Below are positions 51,324-60,619 of a stretch of 64,000 nt of DNA, piece after piece. The position numbers were made by a program, and so were the translations under genes. This stretch comes from Lachnoclostridium sp. UBA5725 (GTDB lineage Bacteria; Bacillota; Clostridia; Lachnospirales; Lachnospiraceae), in NCBI GenBank assembly GCA_002419585.1, contig DIGJ01000010.1, forward strand, positions 1 through 64,000, given 5' to 3'. The notes below the pieces were generated by a model, which saw only the letters and a program-made list of their open reading frames with translations, did no database searches and was not told the origin of the DNA. The stretch's first letter is position 1; each line of letters starts with the position of its first letter.

Positions 51324-53879
51324 ATGTATGTTGTTCATGTGAATGGAAAAGAAGTAACTTCCGATACAGACAAGACATTATTATCGTTTTTGCGTGATGA
51401 TTTGAGGATTACTTCGGCAAAAGATGGATGCAGCGAAGGCGCTTGCGGAACTTGTACCGTATTAGTTGATGGAAAAGCGGTGAAAGCATGTGTTCAAAAA
51501 CTTTCAAAGTTCGAGGGCAAGAAAATACTAACAGTAGAAGGACTTAGTGAGAGGGAAAAGGAAGTATATGTTCATTGCTTTGCAGAAGCAGGCGCAGTTC
51601 AGTGTGGCTTTTGTATTCCTGGAATGGTTATATGTGCAAAGGCATTACTTGATGTAAACAGTGATCCTACCGTAGAGGATGTAAAGAAAGCAATTCGTGG
51701 AAATATTTGTCGTTGCACCGGTTACAAAAAGATTGAAGAGGCTATTTTATTAGCAGGTAAATTCTTTCGTGAAAATTTGGAAATTCCAAAAGAGCCAGAA
51801 ACTCTACATATGAATCAAAGATTCAAACGACCGGATGTTGCCGAAAAAGTAGTTGGTACTGGAATATATGTAGATGATATGGTACTTCCGGGAATGATTT
51901 ATGCAAAAGCAGTACGTTCCAAATATCCAAGGGCCATTGTAAATAAAATTGATATCAGTAAGGCCTTAAAACACTCGGATTGTGTAAGAATTCTATTACA
52001 ACCAGATGTCCCAGACAATGTAATTGGACATATGAAAAAGGACTGGGATGTAATGATTCCAGAAGGAGGAACCACAAGATACGTAGGAGACTGTATCGCA
52101 TTAGTGGCAACCAACCATAAAGAGACATTGGATGAAGTATGTAATCTGGTAGAGGTAGATTATACGGAGCTTACACCTATTACATCTCCATGGGATGCTC
52201 TTAAAGGAGACGCTCCCCTGATTCATGAAGATGGAAATATTATGGGAAAAGCAAGCCTTATTCAGGGGAATGCGGATGAAGCAATCAAAAACTCAAAATA
52301 TGTAGTGACTAGAAAATATAAGACTCCACATCAGGAACATGGGTTTATGGAACCAGAATGTGCAATTGCTACTCCAGATGGAGAAGATGGAATTCTTTTA
52401 TACTCCGGTTCTCAGTCTGTGTATGATGAACAAAGAGAGATCTCCATGATGCTTCAGATCCCAAAGGAAAAGGTACATTGCCATACGAAACTTGTTGGAG
52501 GAGGTTTTGGTGGAAAAGAAGATATGAGTGTACAGCATTTGGCAGCTCTTATGGCATGGTATACAAAAAAACCAGTAAAGGTTAAGTTTTCAAGGCAAGA
52601 GAGTCTTGCGTATCATACGAAGCGCCATCCTATGGAAATGGAATTTACGACAGCCTGTGATGAGAATGGAAATCTTACGGGAATGAAAGCTGTTATTATT
52701 GCAGATACCGGAGCTTATGCATCTCTTGGTGGACCTGTGTTACAAAGAGCTTGTACACATGCTGCGGGACCTTATAACTATCAGAATGTAGATATCCTTG
52801 GTATGTCGGTATACACAAATAACATGGTTTCTGGTGCATTCCGTGGCTTTGGTGCAGCTCAAAGTAACTTTGCAATGGAAAATAATCTGAATTTACTTGC
52901 CGAAAAAGTGGGTATTTCTCCTTGGGAGATTCGATATAAAAATGCCATTCGACCGGGTCAGATAATGCCAAATGGACAGATAGCGGATGAGAGTGTGGGA
53001 CTGGCAGAATGTCTCGAGGCAGTAAAAGAAGTATACGAAAGTAATCCATATGCAGGAATTGCAGCTGGATGGAAGAATAGCGGAAAAGGTGTTGGAATTA
53101 TTGATTCTGGACGTGTTAAATTATTGATTAAGAATGGTTGCGTACATATACTTACATCAGCAGCGTGTATGGGACAGGGAATTGCGATTATGTGTAAGAC
53201 CATATTTTGTGAAGAGACAGGACTTAGCCCAACAGTGGTTATTCATGAAGAAGCAGATACCATAAGAACACCAGATTCTGGAACCAGTACAGCCTCGCGT
53301 CAGACGGTTGTTACAGGAGAAGCGGTGAAACGTGCTGCAACTCAATTGAAGCTAGATATGAATAAAGGATTATCATTAGAAGACCTTGATGGAAAAGAGT
53401 ATTATGATGAATATCATCCAATTACTGATGGATTGACTTCTACTAAGCAGTTTCCGATTCGTCATGTCAGTTATAGTTATGGAGTTCAAGTAGTCATCTT
53501 GAACGAAGAAGGTAAACTGGAAAAAGTAGTTGCTGCATTTGATGTTGGAACGCCAGTGAACATTCAGTCGGTCGAAGGACAGATAGAAGGAGGAATGGTC
53601 ATGGGGCTTGGTTATGCATTAACAGAAGAATTTAAATGCGAAGATGGTTACTGCAAAACAAAGCTTGGAACATTAGGTATGATGCGTTCTATTGAGACAC
53701 CAGAGTTGGAGGTGAAATTAGTAAAGGGACCTGGAGAAATACCTTTGGCATTTGGTGCAAAAGGATGTGGAGAACTTTGCATGATTCCAACGGGAGCAGC
53801 CTGCTCGCATGCATACTACCGTTTGGATGGAAAATTCAGAACATCCATGCCACTTAGAGAAACTTATTACAAAAAATAA
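51324..53879 (+). CDS. xdh: Fused molybdenum hydroxylase, selenium-dependent xanthine dehydrogenase type
   Basis: 851 residues, the length of the fused iron-sulfur plus molybdopterin proteins annotated as selenium-dependent xanthine dehydrogenase. Residues 1-155: two [2Fe-2S] domains (Cys36, 41, 44, 56; CGFCIPGM; CRCTGY). Residues ~160-851: molybdopterin part with GGGFGGKEDM, GAFRGFGAAQ and the catalytic-Glu region FGAKGCGELC. It hydroxylates N-heterocycles such as purines. No FAD domain is fused; the FAD subunit at 56520 could be shared. Any selenium is a labile ligand, not selenocysteine, since the frame has no TGA. Confidence 0.85.
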   Translation: MYVVHVNGKEVTSDTDKTLLSFLRDDLRITSAKDGCSEGACGTCTVLVDGKAVKACVQKLSKFEGKKILTVEGLSEREKEVYVHCFAEAGAVQCGFCIPGMVICAKALLDVNSDPTVEDVKKAIRGNICRCTGYKKIEEAILLAGKFFRENLEIPKEPETLHMNQRFKRPDVAEKVVGTGIYVDDMVLPGMIYAKAVRSKYPRAIVNKIDISKALKHSDCVRILLQPDVPDNVIGHMKKDWDVMIPEGGTTRYVGDCIALVATNHKETLDEVCNLVEVDYTELTPITSPWDALKGDAPLIHEDGNIMGKASLIQGNADEAIKNSKYVVTRKYKTPHQEHGFMEPECAIATPDGEDGILLYSGSQSVYDEQREISMMLQIPKEKVHCHTKLVGGGFGGKEDMSVQHLAALMAWYTKKPVKVKFSRQESLAYHTKRHPMEMEFTTACDENGNLTGMKAVIIADTGAYASLGGPVLQRACTHAAGPYNYQNVDILGMSVYTNNMVSGAFRGFGAAQSNFAMENNLNLLAEKVGISPWEIRYKNAIRPGQIMPNGQIADESVGLAECLEAVKEVYESNPYAGIAAGWKNSGKGVGIIDSGRVKLLIKNGCVHILTSAACMGQGIAIMCKTIFCEETGLSPTVVIHEEADTIRTPDSGTSTASRQTVVTGEAVKRAATQLKLDMNKGLSLEDLDGKEYYDEYHPITDGLTSTKQFPIRHVSYSYGVQVVILNEEGKLEKVVAAFDVGTPVNIQSVEGQIEGGMVMGLGYALTEEFKCEDGYCKTKLGTLGMMRSIETPELEVKLVKGPGEIPLAFGAKGCGELCMIPTGAACSHAYYRLDGKFRTSMPLRETYYKK

Positions 53880-53920
53880 AGGAGATAGCGCAAAAATATG
53901 CGCAGAAATGGAGGGTAGAA

Positions 53921-56053
53921 ATGGAAAAGATTAGTCAATCAGTCGTAAAACAAGATCATAGTTCTAAGATTACAGGAAAAGCCATCTATGTGGGGGACTA
54001 TGAAGATAGCGACATTTTAGTTGGAAAAATGTTACGGTCTACAAAAGCAAAAGCCCGTCTTGTAGAAGTAAAAGTACCTAAGATTCCAGAGGGATACTAC
54101 TATGTAGACAAGACAGATGTACCAGGGGATAACAATGTAAATATTGTAATGGACGATACGCCGGTCTACGCAAGAGAGACGGTGGAGTATGTAGGTGAAC
54201 CAATCGCAATGGTTTGTGGACTGGACGAGACAGTTGTTAATCGTATTTTATCTGAAATAGAAGTAGTCTATGAAGATTTAAAACCAGTTGTGAATATAAG
54301 GGATTTTGATACCGTATTCTTTGACTATGAATATGGAAAGGGTGATCTGGAAAAAGCATTCCAAGAGGCAGATAAAATATACGAAGAAGAATTTGAAACA
54401 GGATATCAAGATCAAACCTATTTGGAAACACAAGGAATTATGGCTGAAATGATGGAGGGTGGCAAGGTTTATGTTCATGGATCGATGCAGTGTCCTTATT
54501 ATGTAAAAGGAGCCGTAATGAGAGCGTTAAACTTAGGCCCTGACAAAGTACGTATTGCGCAGGATGCTACCGGAGGCGGATTCGGAGGAAAAGAAGCCTT
54601 CCCTTCCATCTTAGGATGTCAGGTAGCAGTCGCTACGGTTAAATCGGGAAAGAAAGTACGATGTATTTTCGACCGTCGGGAAGATTTAGAATTTACATCA
54701 AAACGTCATCCTTCACTAAATACCTATAAAGTAGCAGTAAAAGATGGAAAAGTAACGGCAATGGATATCGATGTTAAATTTAACGGAGGTGCCTATACAA
54801 CCCTTTCCGCCGTTGTATTACAACGTGGACTTATCTGTGCAAATGGAATTTACAATATAGAAAATCTTCATGTAAGAGGAAGAGCTGTTAAGACAAATAC
54901 AACGCCATGCGGCGCGTATCGTGGATTTGGAGCACCGCAGACGTTCTTCTCCGTTGAAATGATGATGAATCACATTGCGAAGGATTTAGGAAATGATACG
55001 CTTGAATTTAAGGAAATGCATTTAGTAAAACAAGGAGATGCAACATCTACTTCTGGACAGTATCATTTCCCGGTACCAATTCCTCAAATGATAGAGGAAA
55101 TTGATAAGGCTTGTGATTTTAGAAAAAAACATAAAGAATATGCAAACGAGCAAAATGGAAGATACCGAAAGGGTATCGGTTTATCGATGAACTTCCACGG
55201 AGCAGGATTTACTGGATCTGGTGAACGAGATCATATTAAAGCCGTTGTACAGCTTCACAAATTTCAGGATGGAAGAGTTCAGATTTTAGGATCTAATACG
55301 GATATGGGGCAGGGATTACGTACTACTTTTCCTAAAATTGTTGCAAAGGAACTAAATCTTCCTCTACATAAGGTGTTTTACGATTACCCAGATACTGATG
55401 TGGTACCAGATTCTGGTCCAACGGTAGCTTCGAGAAGTCTAATGACTGTTGGAGAACTGATTCGCAGAGCAGCAATCAAGCTTCGTGATGAGTGGGTAGA
55501 AGGAGAAGATCAGATTGTAGAAGAGCGATTTAGCGAACCTGATTTTTTGATTCCATTTTATCTAGACAAATTTAAGGGAGATGCCTATCCAACCTATGCT
55601 TGGGCAGTCAATGCAATCGAAGTGGAAGTAGATACGTATACCGGTCTTTCAAAGATTTTGGGTGCATACGGATGCTTTGACGTTGGTACTCCAATGGACT
55701 TAAACATCGTAGTAGGTCAGATGGAAGGTGGATTCTTACAAGGAATTGGATATGCATCAACCGAATATATGGTAAGTGATAATCAGGGAAGAATTCGTAA
55801 TAATTCTTTTTCAGACTATATTATACCAACTGCAGTAGACGTACCAAATCTACAGGCGATCATGTATGTAGACGAGAAGTATCCATACGGACCATATGGA
55901 GCGAAAGGTGCAGGAGAATTGCCATTAGTTGGAGCACCAGGAGCCTATGTGGATGCACTAGAGCAAGCACTTGGTCATGGAGCAAGATTACATCATGCAC
56001 CATTTACGGCTGAAGATACAATCAAAGTTTTGATGGAGGAGAAGACAAAATGA
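53921..56053 (+). CDS. Molybdenum hydroxylase, molybdopterin-binding large subunit
   Basis: 710 residues, without the fused iron-sulfur domain. Key segments: ATGGGFGGKEAFPSI, GAYRGFGAPQTFFSVEM and, with the catalytic Glu, GAKGAGELPLVGAPGAY. It is the catalytic subunit of a three-part enzyme with the [2Fe-2S] and FAD subunits that overlap downstream. Substrate family: purines, nicotinate or other N-heteroaromatics, or aldehydes. A GGAGGG site precedes the ATG. It is more distant from the 851-residue protein than a recent duplicate would be. Confidence 0.9.
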   Translation: MEKISQSVVKQDHSSKITGKAIYVGDYEDSDILVGKMLRSTKAKARLVEVKVPKIPEGYYYVDKTDVPGDNNVNIVMDDTPVYARETVEYVGEPIAMVCGLDETVVNRILSEIEVVYEDLKPVVNIRDFDTVFFDYEYGKGDLEKAFQEADKIYEEEFETGYQDQTYLETQGIMAEMMEGGKVYVHGSMQCPYYVKGAVMRALNLGPDKVRIAQDATGGGFGGKEAFPSILGCQVAVATVKSGKKVRCIFDRREDLEFTSKRHPSLNTYKVAVKDGKVTAMDIDVKFNGGAYTTLSAVVLQRGLICANGIYNIENLHVRGRAVKTNTTPCGAYRGFGAPQTFFSVEMMMNHIAKDLGNDTLEFKEMHLVKQGDATSTSGQYHFPVPIPQMIEEIDKACDFRKKHKEYANEQNGRYRKGIGLSMNFHGAGFTGSGERDHIKAVVQLHKFQDGRVQILGSNTDMGQGLRTTFPKIVAKELNLPLHKVFYDYPDTDVVPDSGPTVASRSLMTVGELIRRAAIKLRDEWVEGEDQIVEERFSEPDFLIPFYLDKFKGDAYPTYAWAVNAIEVEVDTYTGLSKILGAYGCFDVGTPMDLNIVVGQMEGGFLQGIGYASTEYMVSDNQGRIRNNSFSDYIIPTAVDVPNLQAIMYVDEKYPYGPYGAKGAGELPLVGAPGAYVDALEQALGHGARLHHAPFTAEDTIKVLMEEKTK

Positions 56054-56526
56054 GTAATGAAATTAGATTTAATTTGAATGGAAAAGAAGTTACTTATGAA
56101 GGAAAAGCAACGGATCGCCTTCTCGATGCACTACGTGAGTATTATCACTTAACTGGAGTGAAATGTGGATGTAAAGAAGGAGAATGTGGAGCTTGTTCGG
56201 TTCTGATGGATGGTGAATTAGCAAATTCTTGTATGGTTGCAATGGGACGTTGTGAAGGTAGTTCGATTGTGACAATTGAAGGCTTTCGAGAAACAAAACG
56301 CTTTGAGGTAATTGATAAAGCATATGCCAGTGTGTCTGCGGTACAGTGTGGATACTGCATTCCAGGTATGGTTCTTGCCACCGAAGCAATATTAACAAAA
56401 ACACCACATCCAACCCTTGAAGAAATCCGAGATGGTATCTCTGGTAACTTATGTCGTTGTACAGGATATAACGCAATTGTAAAAGCAATTCAGACTGCAG
56501 CGAAGGAGGGGAATGGATTATGGTAA
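56050..56526 (+). CDS. Molybdenum hydroxylase [2Fe-2S] subunit
   Basis: 158 residues. First cluster Cys41, Cys46, Cys49, Cys61 (CKEGECGACS); second in CGYCIPGM and LCRCTGYN, as in XdhC/CoxS subunits. It passes electrons from molybdenum to the FAD subunit. Overlaps the large subunit by 4 bp (ATGA) and the FAD subunit by 7 bp, so the three are translationally coupled. Confidence 0.93.
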   Translation: MSNEIRFNLNGKEVTYEGKATDRLLDALREYYHLTGVKCGCKEGECGACSVLMDGELANSCMVAMGRCEGSSIVTIEGFRETKRFEVIDKAYASVSAVQCGYCIPGMVLATEAILTKTPHPTLEEIRDGISGNLCRCTGYNAIVKAIQTAAKEGNGLW

Positions 56527-57338
56527 ACGGATGTATGGCAACATCTTTAAAAGAAGCATTAGAAGCTCGTGCAACAAAAGATATGATTCCTTATGGAGGC
56601 GGCACGGATTTGATGATCGAGGGAAAAAAGGATATATCTTATTTGTTTTTGAATCAAGTACCAGAAATGACGCAAATTGTGATGGATGATGAATATGTTC
56701 GAATTGGTGGTGCTTGTACCTTTACACAAGTTTTGGAATCGGATTTAGTGCCAGCGCTTATGAAAGAAGCAGTTGCAATGATTGCAGCACCTGCTATTCG
56801 AAACACAGGTACAATGGCTGGAAATATCGGGAATGGATCTGCAAAAGCAGATTCTGTGTTGATTGACTTTGTAGCAGATGCGCAATTAGTTCTTGGTTCC
56901 ACGAATGGTAATCGAGTTGTTCCGATTGCAGATTTTTATAAGGGAAGAAAAGAGCTGGATTTAGGAAGAGATGAATTAATTGTTGAAATTCTATTACCAA
57001 AGACAGGGCTTGACAACTATTATTATAAAAAAGTTGGAGCAAGAAATGCATTGGCTATTTCTCGTATTTCTTTTGCAGGAGTTATCAAGATAGAAAATGA
57101 TACAATCAAGGACATTGCAATCGCCTTTGGAGCAGTTGCTGATACAGTACTGCGTTTTAAGGACTTAGAAAAGATGATGATTGGTAAAACACTAGAAGAT
57201 GCAAAGCAGGAAAGAAAAGCTTTTGTGGAAGCCTATGATAAGGCAATTAATCCAACAAGAGGTCGTGTTTCTGCAGAGTATCGTAAAACGGTATGTTTAA
57301 ATCTTCTAAATGATTTCTTAGATGCAAAAGGCATCTAA
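56520..57338 (+). CDS. Molybdenum hydroxylase FAD-binding subunit
   Basis: 272 residues. FAD motifs IPYGGGTDLMIEGK and APAIRNTGTMAGNIGNGSAKADS; C-terminal CO-dehydrogenase-flavoprotein domain (KVGARNALAISRISFAGV, TRGRVSAEYRK). It completes the three-subunit enzyme and transfers electrons to NAD or another carrier. AAGGAGGGG lies within the previous gene. Its stop overlaps by 4 bp the stop of the opposite-strand gene. Confidence 0.92.
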   Translation: MVNGCMATSLKEALEARATKDMIPYGGGTDLMIEGKKDISYLFLNQVPEMTQIVMDDEYVRIGGACTFTQVLESDLVPALMKEAVAMIAAPAIRNTGTMAGNIGNGSAKADSVLIDFVADAQLVLGSTNGNRVVPIADFYKGRKELDLGRDELIVEILLPKTGLDNYYYKKVGARNALAISRISFAGVIKIENDTIKDIAIAFGAVADTVLRFKDLEKMMIGKTLEDAKQERKAFVEAYDKAINPTRGRVSAEYRKTVCLNLLNDFLDAKGI

Positions 57339-58042
57339 GAAATAAGAAGACGTGAATAGAAGGAAGTTGTATTGAGGAAGCTTACAAGATTTGCTGATTG
57401 AATCAAAGAAAGAGCATCATCTGAGGATTCTAAGGTAGCTTGTGAAAATAGATCAATACAGCTTCCTATATTAAAATAGGATATCCTGCAAGGAAGAAGT
57501 GAGGTAATACTTTTTACGAGTTCATAGATGGATTTTAACGTTGCAGCAGCTTCTTGATATGCCTCCATTTCCCAAAGGAAAAAAACGCCTCGCACAGCAA
57601 GTGCATCTGCTGCTTTTAATCGTTTGGAAAGTAATGGAAGGCCAGCTTCATCAAATGACTCCAAAGAACTTTTATGATTTTTGGGCGTAACAAATATCGC
57701 GATGGATTCCAAATATCCAGGTTTATTCAGTTCGCTTGCAATATCATTTATGATATCGATATCATCAAAGTTGCCAAGGATATAGCGACATTTTCCAAAA
57801 ACGGATCGCAGTTCTTCTGGCGTTTTCCCGTGAACAGGAAAATAAAGATCGTCTCGTTCTAATCCTTGTTCGATAGCAGTAAAAATAATAGAAGTACTAT
57901 CTGTTTGGAGGGCACAATCAGATGATTTCAAGAGACGAAGGCCATCTGTATTTATATTATTGGATCGGTAAATATAATGGTAGTCATTTATACTAGTAGA
58001 AAGAGTTTGAATTTGAGAAATAAAAGCTGATAGTGTAATCAT
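57335..58042 (-). CDS. Unrecognised 235-residue protein
   Basis: The reading frame is open with an ATG preceded by AAGGAAAGGA on the minus strand and no competing gene on the other strand, so it is probably real. I do not recognise the family. It is soluble, with no signal peptide or cysteine motif. Segments such as GKCRYILGNFDDIDIINDIASEL and KRLKAADALAVRGVFFLWEMEAYQEAAATLKSIYELVKS suggest an alpha/beta N-terminal part and a helical C-terminal part. It is convergent with the FAD subunit and divergent from the YgfJ-like gene, within a molybdenum hydroxylase locus. Confidence 0.65.
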   Translation of the reverse strand: MITLSAFISQIQTLSTSINDYHYIYRSNNINTDGLRLLKSSDCALQTDSTSIIFTAIEQGLERDDLYFPVHGKTPEELRSVFGKCRYILGNFDDIDIINDIASELNKPGYLESIAIFVTPKNHKSSLESFDEAGLPLLSKRLKAADALAVRGVFFLWEMEAYQEAAATLKSIYELVKSITSLLPCRISYFNIGSCIDLFSQATLESSDDALSLIQSANLVSFLNTTSFYSRLLIS

Positions 58043-58136
58043 ATTAATGAAATCCTTTCCTTTTTAAGAAATTGTAGCATATGAGGAGGTCTTTGCAAGT
58101 TCTTTTTTATAAGAAGTTGCGGAAAGAGAAGTGAAA

Positions 58137-58742
58137 ATGATAGTAAATGGGCTTATTCTAGCAGCAGGTATGTCTAGTCGAATGGGAGAATTTAAACCAT
58201 TGTTAATGATTAATAATAAGACGATGATAGAGCAAAGTATAGACAGCATGCTTGCCTCCGGTGTCAAAACAATTACGCTTGTTCTTGGATATCAGGGAGA
58301 AAAAATAGAACAGGTTATAAAACATGCAGGATATGAAAATAAGCAGATACAAGTTGTGTATAATAGAAATTATGCAAGTACACAGATGCTCGATTCTGTG
58401 AAAATTGGTGTTAGTAATATCGAAGATTGCGATGCATTTTATCTTTTGCCAGGAGATATGCCGGCTATTCATTCTGATACATTTCTGAAAGTAAGAGAAA
58501 CCATGGAATGTCAAAAAGCAAAGATTGTATTTCCAACGATGAAAGGATATCGAAAACATCCGCCTCTTATATCGACTTATTTTATTTCAGATATTTTGAA
58601 TTTTGAGTCGGAGGGAGGGCTTCGTGAGCTTTGGAAAAATTTTGAGAGTGAAATAACGGGTGTACCAGTCGATGATTTGGGCTGTACTATAGATGTTGAT
58701 ACAAAGCCTCAATATCAGTATGTATGCCAGTATATGTACTAG
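58137..58742 (+). CDS. Molybdenum cofactor nucleotidyltransferase (MocA/YgfJ family)
   Basis: 201 residues from the ATG at 58137 (AAGAGA about 8 bases upstream; a GTG at 58131 is less well spaced). Nucleotide loop GLILAAGMSSRMGEFKPLL, metal/substrate motif LLPGDMPAI and PTMKGYRKHPPLIS are typical of MocA/YgfJ, which makes the molybdopterin cytosine dinucleotide needed by xanthine-dehydrogenase-type enzymes. This copy keeps the canonical loop, unlike the MocA-ModE fusion at 50278. Confidence 0.88.
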   Translation: MIVNGLILAAGMSSRMGEFKPLLMINNKTMIEQSIDSMLASGVKTITLVLGYQGEKIEQVIKHAGYENKQIQVVYNRNYASTQMLDSVKIGVSNIEDCDAFYLLPGDMPAIHSDTFLKVRETMECQKAKIVFPTMKGYRKHPPLISTYFISDILNFESEGGLRELWKNFESEITGVPVDDLGCTIDVDTKPQYQYVCQYMY

Positions 58743-58956
58743 AAAATGAAGAACTACATCAAAGTATGGACGAAGGGTATATCAGGAATATTCGGACTAT
58801 ATTTATCGAGAACATTTTTCAAAGATGTTTGAGGCAGCAAAAGACATTCCAAAAGAATGCCTCCATTGATTGCAGATATGTTGGGTGCGTCTTTTAAAAA
58901 TGTAAGTTGTAAAAAGAAAGCAACACCTGTTTTAATTCCCATTCATAAAGAATAAG
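58743..58956 (+). pseudogene. Possible gene remnant after the YgfJ-like gene
   Basis: Coding-like sequence in shifted frames: one frame reads YQEYSDYIYREHFSKMFEA and stops at CLH, and another continues LIADMLGASFKNV and ends PIHKE before TAA. Joining the two gives one plausible protein tail of about 65 residues. The family is not recognised. No ribosome binding site or intact start fits. A minus-strand frame over the same bases (58754-58942) has nothing to support it. Confidence 0.3.
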
Positions 58957-60468
58957 TTACGACAAATAATTTTCAATATAATAACTAGAAGTTATGTGAA
59001 AGAGTTGATTCGAATCCGTTAAGTTGATTCGGGTCAGCTCTTCTATTTTTTCCATTCGGTAGGAAAGGCTATTGCGATGAATAAATAAAGCAGCGGCGGT
59101 CTGAGTTGCATTATACTGGCATTCGATGTACTTTCTGAGCGTCTCATAAAGGAATGTACTATTTTTCTCATCATATTGTTTTAGTATTTTAAGTGCCGGA
59201 TTTACAAATTCGGATAGATCCTTTTGATTTGGGTAGTGTGCCAGTAAATCATAAAATGCAAATGCATCATAAGAAAGGATCGTATCCATCATATCGAATT
59301 TTAAAGATAAATTATGTAAAAAAAGGCATTGCTCAAAATAGTTACGACAGCTGAAAATATGAGTAAAGTTCTGGCTTATATAAAGATTTCTTGAGACTTT
59401 TGGAAGAAGTTCACTAAGTTTTTTCTTTTCCTTTTCTTTCAAATCGAGTGTATTTGATAATGCAATCAATGCCACAATATAACCTTTGTAAGGCGTGATG
59501 TACGCTTGAGGAAAGACAAGAGAGAGCTGTTCTAAGGCAAAACGTTCCCATTGCTTCTCATCTGATAATGTACCGCATGCAGCGACAAGACAGCACATAT
59601 TCTTTGGAGGCTCTATTTTAGAAGATTTCATTCGAATAGAAATGCTTTCGAACTGCTTATCATCTAATAGATGGTAAAGAAGTATACTCTTGAGTGATCC
59701 ATGAATACCTGCAAAGTCAGGATTTTTGCTTAATATATCGCTCATTACATAGCTAATGTTTGGTAGCATTTCACGCTGCATTAAGTTGAGCGGAGTCTTT
59801 TCTTCGAGCATAATCGTGTAGCCAATTAATGAATTATTCCAAAAAATTTTACTACATAATTTGCTATGAGGCGAAGCAGGACAATTTAGTATATAAGAGA
59901 TGGAATTAATTGGAGAAACCGTATTTGCCATGATTTCATTGACTGCAGTAATAAATTCGTAAGTACAATAACCACGTGCTATGTTTTCCGTCCATAGATG
60001 GTCCTTTATTTCAAAATTGTCGGAATAGAGTAACACTTTAAATCCAGTATCAATTACAATAACAGGATTCTTTAGCTTTTGTGCAGCAGCATTTACAATC
60101 ATTTGTCCGCTATCACCACGGATTGACATGGCAATGAGCTGTGAAAAATCATTTGATAACTGTAGGGATTCATAAAATAATCGGTGCACATAATTGAAAA
60201 CAGAAGAAAGGTCTTCTGGTCGTATGATGGCAAAATTTCCGATTGGCAAAGACTGTTTGGGAATGGGTGTAATGGAAATTATTTGTTCTGGGAGTAAAAT
60301 ATCCGGGTTTAGAGAGGATACGTCTCCAATATATAAAATTCCATCTTCAAAACTGCTAGCTTTTGCATCCAAAAGCTGAATATCCGTAATTTTGTCTGTA
60401 TTTATATCACTTACTATTGTTATTTCATAGTCAGATTTTAAATTCTCCATGATATGTCGAAACTGCAT
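58957..60468 (-). CDS. PucR/CdaR-family transcriptional regulator 2
   Basis: 503 residues. C-terminal PucR helix-turn-helix (QYNATQTAAALFIHRNSLSYRMEKIEELT); N-terminal half with a sensory segment (NPVIVIDTGFKVLLYSDNF) as in regulator 1. AAGGGAGC precedes the minus-strand ATG. Divergent from the enoate-reductase-like gene and downstream of the molybdenum genes. In Bacillus, PucR controls purine catabolism, which fits xanthine-dehydrogenase-type neighbours, but the real ligand is unknown. It is only moderately similar to regulator 1 outside the C-terminal domain. Confidence 0.88.
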   Translation of the reverse strand: MQFRHIMENLKSDYEITIVSDINTDKITDIQLLDAKASSFEDGILYIGDVSSLNPDILLPEQIISITPIPKQSLPIGNFAIIRPEDLSSVFNYVHRLFYESLQLSNDFSQLIAMSIRGDSGQMIVNAAAQKLKNPVIVIDTGFKVLLYSDNFEIKDHLWTENIARGYCTYEFITAVNEIMANTVSPINSISYILNCPASPHSKLCSKIFWNNSLIGYTIMLEEKTPLNLMQREMLPNISYVMSDILSKNPDFAGIHGSLKSILLYHLLDDKQFESISIRMKSSKIEPPKNMCCLVAACGTLSDEKQWERFALEQLSLVFPQAYITPYKGYIVALIALSNTLDLKEKEKKKLSELLPKVSRNLYISQNFTHIFSCRNYFEQCLFLHNLSLKFDMMDTILSYDAFAFYDLLAHYPNQKDLSEFVNPALKILKQYDEKNSTFLYETLRKYIECQYNATQTAAALFIHRNSLSYRMEKIEELTRINLTDSNQLFHITSSYYIENYLS

Positions 60469-60522
60469 AAAATATGCTCCCTTCCATACTGTGCAACTAG
60501 CACAAACACAACAAGATTCATT

Positions 60523-60547
60523 CGTTCAAACGACCCGTTTATAACGG
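60523..60547. promoter_or_regulatory. Twin inverted repeats, candidate PucR2 operator
   Basis: CGTT-CA-AACG (60523-60532) and CCGTT-TAT-AACGG (60535-60547) lie side by side in the divergent gap, about 17 bp upstream of a TATTAT -10-like box (60564) for the enoate-reductase gene. Confidence 0.5.
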
Positions 60548-60619
60548 TATATTAGTATGTTAATATTATAACAAGAAACGAAAAGACTGACAAGTCAAAG
60601 TATAAGGAGGATTTAAAAA

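Noticed and set aside
51324..57338. Selenocysteine codons in the molybdenum hydroxylases or the GPx-like gene
   Set aside because: The frames have no in-frame TGA, and the GPx active site is encoded as Cys.
58754..58942. 62-residue minus-strand gene
   Set aside because: No ribosome binding site or known motif; the plus strand of the same bases looks like a coding remnant.
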